The notes under the pieces were generated by a model. It worked only from the letters and a program-made list of their open reading frames with translations. It had not been told where the DNA came from and did no database searches. A program made the position numbers and the translations under genes. DNA of 64,000 bases from Zipacnadum sp036504235. GTDB taxonomy: Bacteria > Armatimonadota > Zipacnadia > Zipacnadales > Zipacnadaceae. The DNA is taken from NCBI GenBank assembly GCA_036504235.1, contig DASXVN010000039.1:94665-158664 (forward strand). Direction: 5' to 3'. Shown one piece after another: positions 62,468-64,000 of this stretch (position 1 is the first letter of the stretch; each line of letters begins with the position of its first letter).

Positions 62468-62493
62468 GGCAGGCCGCTCGGGAGCGGCCTGCC
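62468..62493. terminator. 12-bp intercistronic hairpin between tandem members E and D
   Basis: GGCAGGCCGCTC (62468-62479) pairs perfectly with GAGCGGCCTGCC (62482-62493), with only GG between (the loop must open a few pairs). It lies between the stop codon of the upstream gene (62510) and the start of the downstream one, so it can terminate, attenuate or stabilise the message. Confidence 0.65.
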
Positions 62494-62509
62494 TGGGTTC
62501 TGAGCAAGG

Positions 62510-64000
62510 CTACAGGTCCCGCAGCACCGACGAGCCGGCCGGCAGGTCCAGGGTCTCCTGCGTGAACGGCTTGCCTTGCAGCGGGTCGAAGAATGGATTC
62601 TTCTTCACGGTGACGTGGATAACCTTGTCGGTCGGGTTATGGATCTCGGCTTTCCACGCGTTGTCGCCGACCTGCGTGAGTTGCAGATGCACGTCGGGGT
62701 TGTCGGCCAGCAGCGGCTCGCCCACGAATACGTCCAGCTTGCCGCGCATCAGCAGCATCGCATAGGCTTGATTCTCGAGCACGCCGAGCGGCCGGGCCTG
62801 CTTGAGCGTGCGGTCGTACAGGTAGCACGACCAGTGGTTGTTCAGGCCGCTGAGCCGAATCGGCAGCGAGGAGATCAGCTTACCGGTGAGCTGCCCGGAG
62901 AAGCAGCCGCTCCCGGCGCTGTCCACGTCCAGGATATAGCGCTGACCGGTGATCTTGCCGGACTGCGGGGCGACGGTATACCCGGTCGGGCCGCCGTCCA
63001 GGCCGAAGTCATGGAAGAACTTCTCCACGACCTCGGTGGTCACGGCCGGGAACTGCTTGGTGTACTCGGTGGTCCGGGGGATGCCGACCAGCAGCGTCTC
63101 CACCCGAGCGGTGTCGCCGGCCCTCTGCGGGGAGCTATCCTTGGACAGCATCGCGGCCATCCGCGTCCGGCCCGGCAGGCCCCAGTTCATGATCTGGCCG
63201 TCAGTCAGCGGGAAGATCGCCGCGCCGCCCAGCGGCGAGTCCAGCGCCGCCGCGTAGGAGTTGAGTCCGAAGGGCTGGTTCAGCCAGCGGGGCGTCGAGC
63301 GCGGCGTGTCCTCCCAGTTGCCGACCAGAGCTTGACCATCGCTGGTGCGCACCGCCCAGGTCTTGGCCTCGGCCGGCCCCATCGTCAGCACGGTGAAGCC
63401 GTCGTTGGGCAGGTCGCGAAGGAGCTTGATATCCGTCCGCCACAGGAAGACGGCCAGCGGGCTATCGGGGTCGATGTTGAAGAAAGTGACGCGGCGATTG
63501 ACCGTGAAGTCGGTGGCCGGCTGGGTCTTCCAGAGCGTGCCCCAGCAGTTGGTGACGGGGATGTTGTCGGTGAAGTTCCAGGCCCGCATGCCTTCCCCGA
63601 TGTTCACGTCGCCGTTGGCCATGAGCCGTGCGGCTTCCGTGACGATCGGCGCGGGGACTTCCTTGCCGTCCTTGTTCATGATGGAGGCTTCCCAGATCGT
63701 CGGCTCGCCCCCGGTGGCGCCATCGAAGGCCGGCGCGCCCAATAGCTGGTCGTTCTTGAAGGTCCCGGAGGGCGAAATCCCCTGCGGGATGCGCTTATAG
63801 GAGGTCGCCAGACCCTGATTGCCGCCCAGTAGAATCCCCCGCCCGTCGCTGGCGATCACATAGCCGTAGGTGAGCTGGTTGTTGCGGTCGCCGCACATGA
63901 ACTCCTCGAGACGGTGGTTGCGGTCGAACTGCTCCTCGCTAACCGCGCGGTTGCCCTGCGCGTCGGTGGCGATCAGCACCAGGCTGTGCTGCTGGTCGTG
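62510..64000 (-). CDS. large secreted protein, degenerate PHP-like family (member E), N-terminus outside window
   Basis: 496 codons plus stop are visible; the frame is open to the window edge. The visible part aligns throughout with the C-terminal 500 residues of member D: HDQQHSLVLIATD at the edge, EEFMCGDRNNQLTYGYV, PAFDGATGGEPTIWE, FFNIDPDSPLAVFLWRTD, GLNNHWSCYLYDRTLKQARP and HNPTDKVIHVTV. The signal peptide, GATase1-like and PHP-like parts should lie to the right of the window. Conservation with member D is much closer than with A, B or C, so D and E are probably a second tandem duplication. Confidence 0.85.
   Translation of the reverse strand, partial: HDQQHSLVLIATDAQGNRAVSEEQFDRNHRLEEFMCGDRNNQLTYGYVIASDGRGILLGGNQGLATSYKRIPQGISPSGTFKNDQLLGAPAFDGATGGEPTIWEASIMNKDGKEVPAPIVTEAARLMANGDVNIGEGMRAWNFTDNIPVTNCWGTLWKTQPATDFTVNRRVTFFNIDPDSPLAVFLWRTDIKLLRDLPNDGFTVLTMGPAEAKTWAVRTSDGQALVGNWEDTPRSTPRWLNQPFGLNSYAAALDSPLGGAAIFPLTDGQIMNWGLPGRTRMAAMLSKDSSPQRAGDTARVETLLVGIPRTTEYTKQFPAVTTEVVEKFFHDFGLDGGPTGYTVAPQSGKITGQRYILDVDSAGSGCFSGQLTGKLISSLPIRLSGLNNHWSCYLYDRTLKQARPLGVLENQAYAMLLMRGKLDVFVGEPLLADNPDVHLQLTQVGDNAWKAEIHNPTDKVIHVTVKKNPFFDPLQGKPFTQETLDLPAGSSVLRDL

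Noticed and set aside
59985..62765. 926-codon open frame antisense to family member D
   Set aside because: Lies opposite a complete gene with signal peptide and paralogues; sequence is low-complexity shadow type.

Overview
The window is 64 kb of dense, high-GC bacterial chromosome. I found no rRNA, tRNA, CRISPR array, insertion sequence or prophage, and no intergenic gap above about 210 bp. An alternative complex III (ACIII) joined to a cbb3-type oxidase, many secreted proteins with GATase1-like, LamG and PHP-like modules, and MEDS/PAS/GAF sensor kinases point to a free-living aerobic polysaccharide degrader. Armatimonadota or a similar environmental phylum would fit, but this assignment is weak. 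Predicted promoters look sigma70-type, with -35 boxes reading TTGACG.

Layout. Positions 1-5651 (minus) hold three secreted proteins in one operon: a GATase1-like protein, a LamG plus TIM-barrel glycosidase-like protein, and a protein cut by the window edge. Positions 5811-8308 hold a pirin and a convergent MATE exporter. Positions 8480-14005 hold a DUF4838-type protein and a GH95-like/CBM9/LamG glycosidase, transcribed from a back-to-back promoter region shared with the MATE gene. Positions 14075-17360 (minus) hold an Old Yellow Enzyme relative and a VIT/VWA surface protein. Positions 17550-23313 hold a phosphotriesterase-family hydrolase, a metal-site-deficient M24 (creatinase-fold) protein and the first member of a family of about 1,150-residue secreted proteins. 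Positions 23400-36842 hold a GH35 beta-galactosidase, two more family members in tandem, a GH106-like rhamnosidase and a NodB-type deacetylase.

Positions 37050-45842 (minus) form a regulatory island. It has a MEDS/PAS/GAF histidine kinase coupled to a CheY-like regulator and a LytTR regulator. These are followed by a winged-helix regulator with a degenerate receiver, a PGRP-like amidase, a membrane kinase whose phospho-acceptor His is Thr, and another CheY-like regulator. Positions 45973-48755 (minus) carry copper-loading genes (CcoI-type P-ATPase and a TauE/SafE-family protein). They diverge from a ten-gene respiratory operon (48859-58903): actB-actC-actD-actF-actA-ccoN-ccoO/P fusion-ccoS-two small membrane proteins-actE. 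It ends in a good intrinsic terminator. The right edge (58965-64000, minus) has two more members of the large secreted family, the last one cut by the window.

The two strongest leads are the five-member family (signal peptide, GATase1-like domain, CehA/McbA-like PHP domain with its metal ligands replaced, beta-sandwich tail) and the interleaved ACIII-cbb3 operon, whose order suggests one electron-transfer supercomplex from menaquinol to O2.
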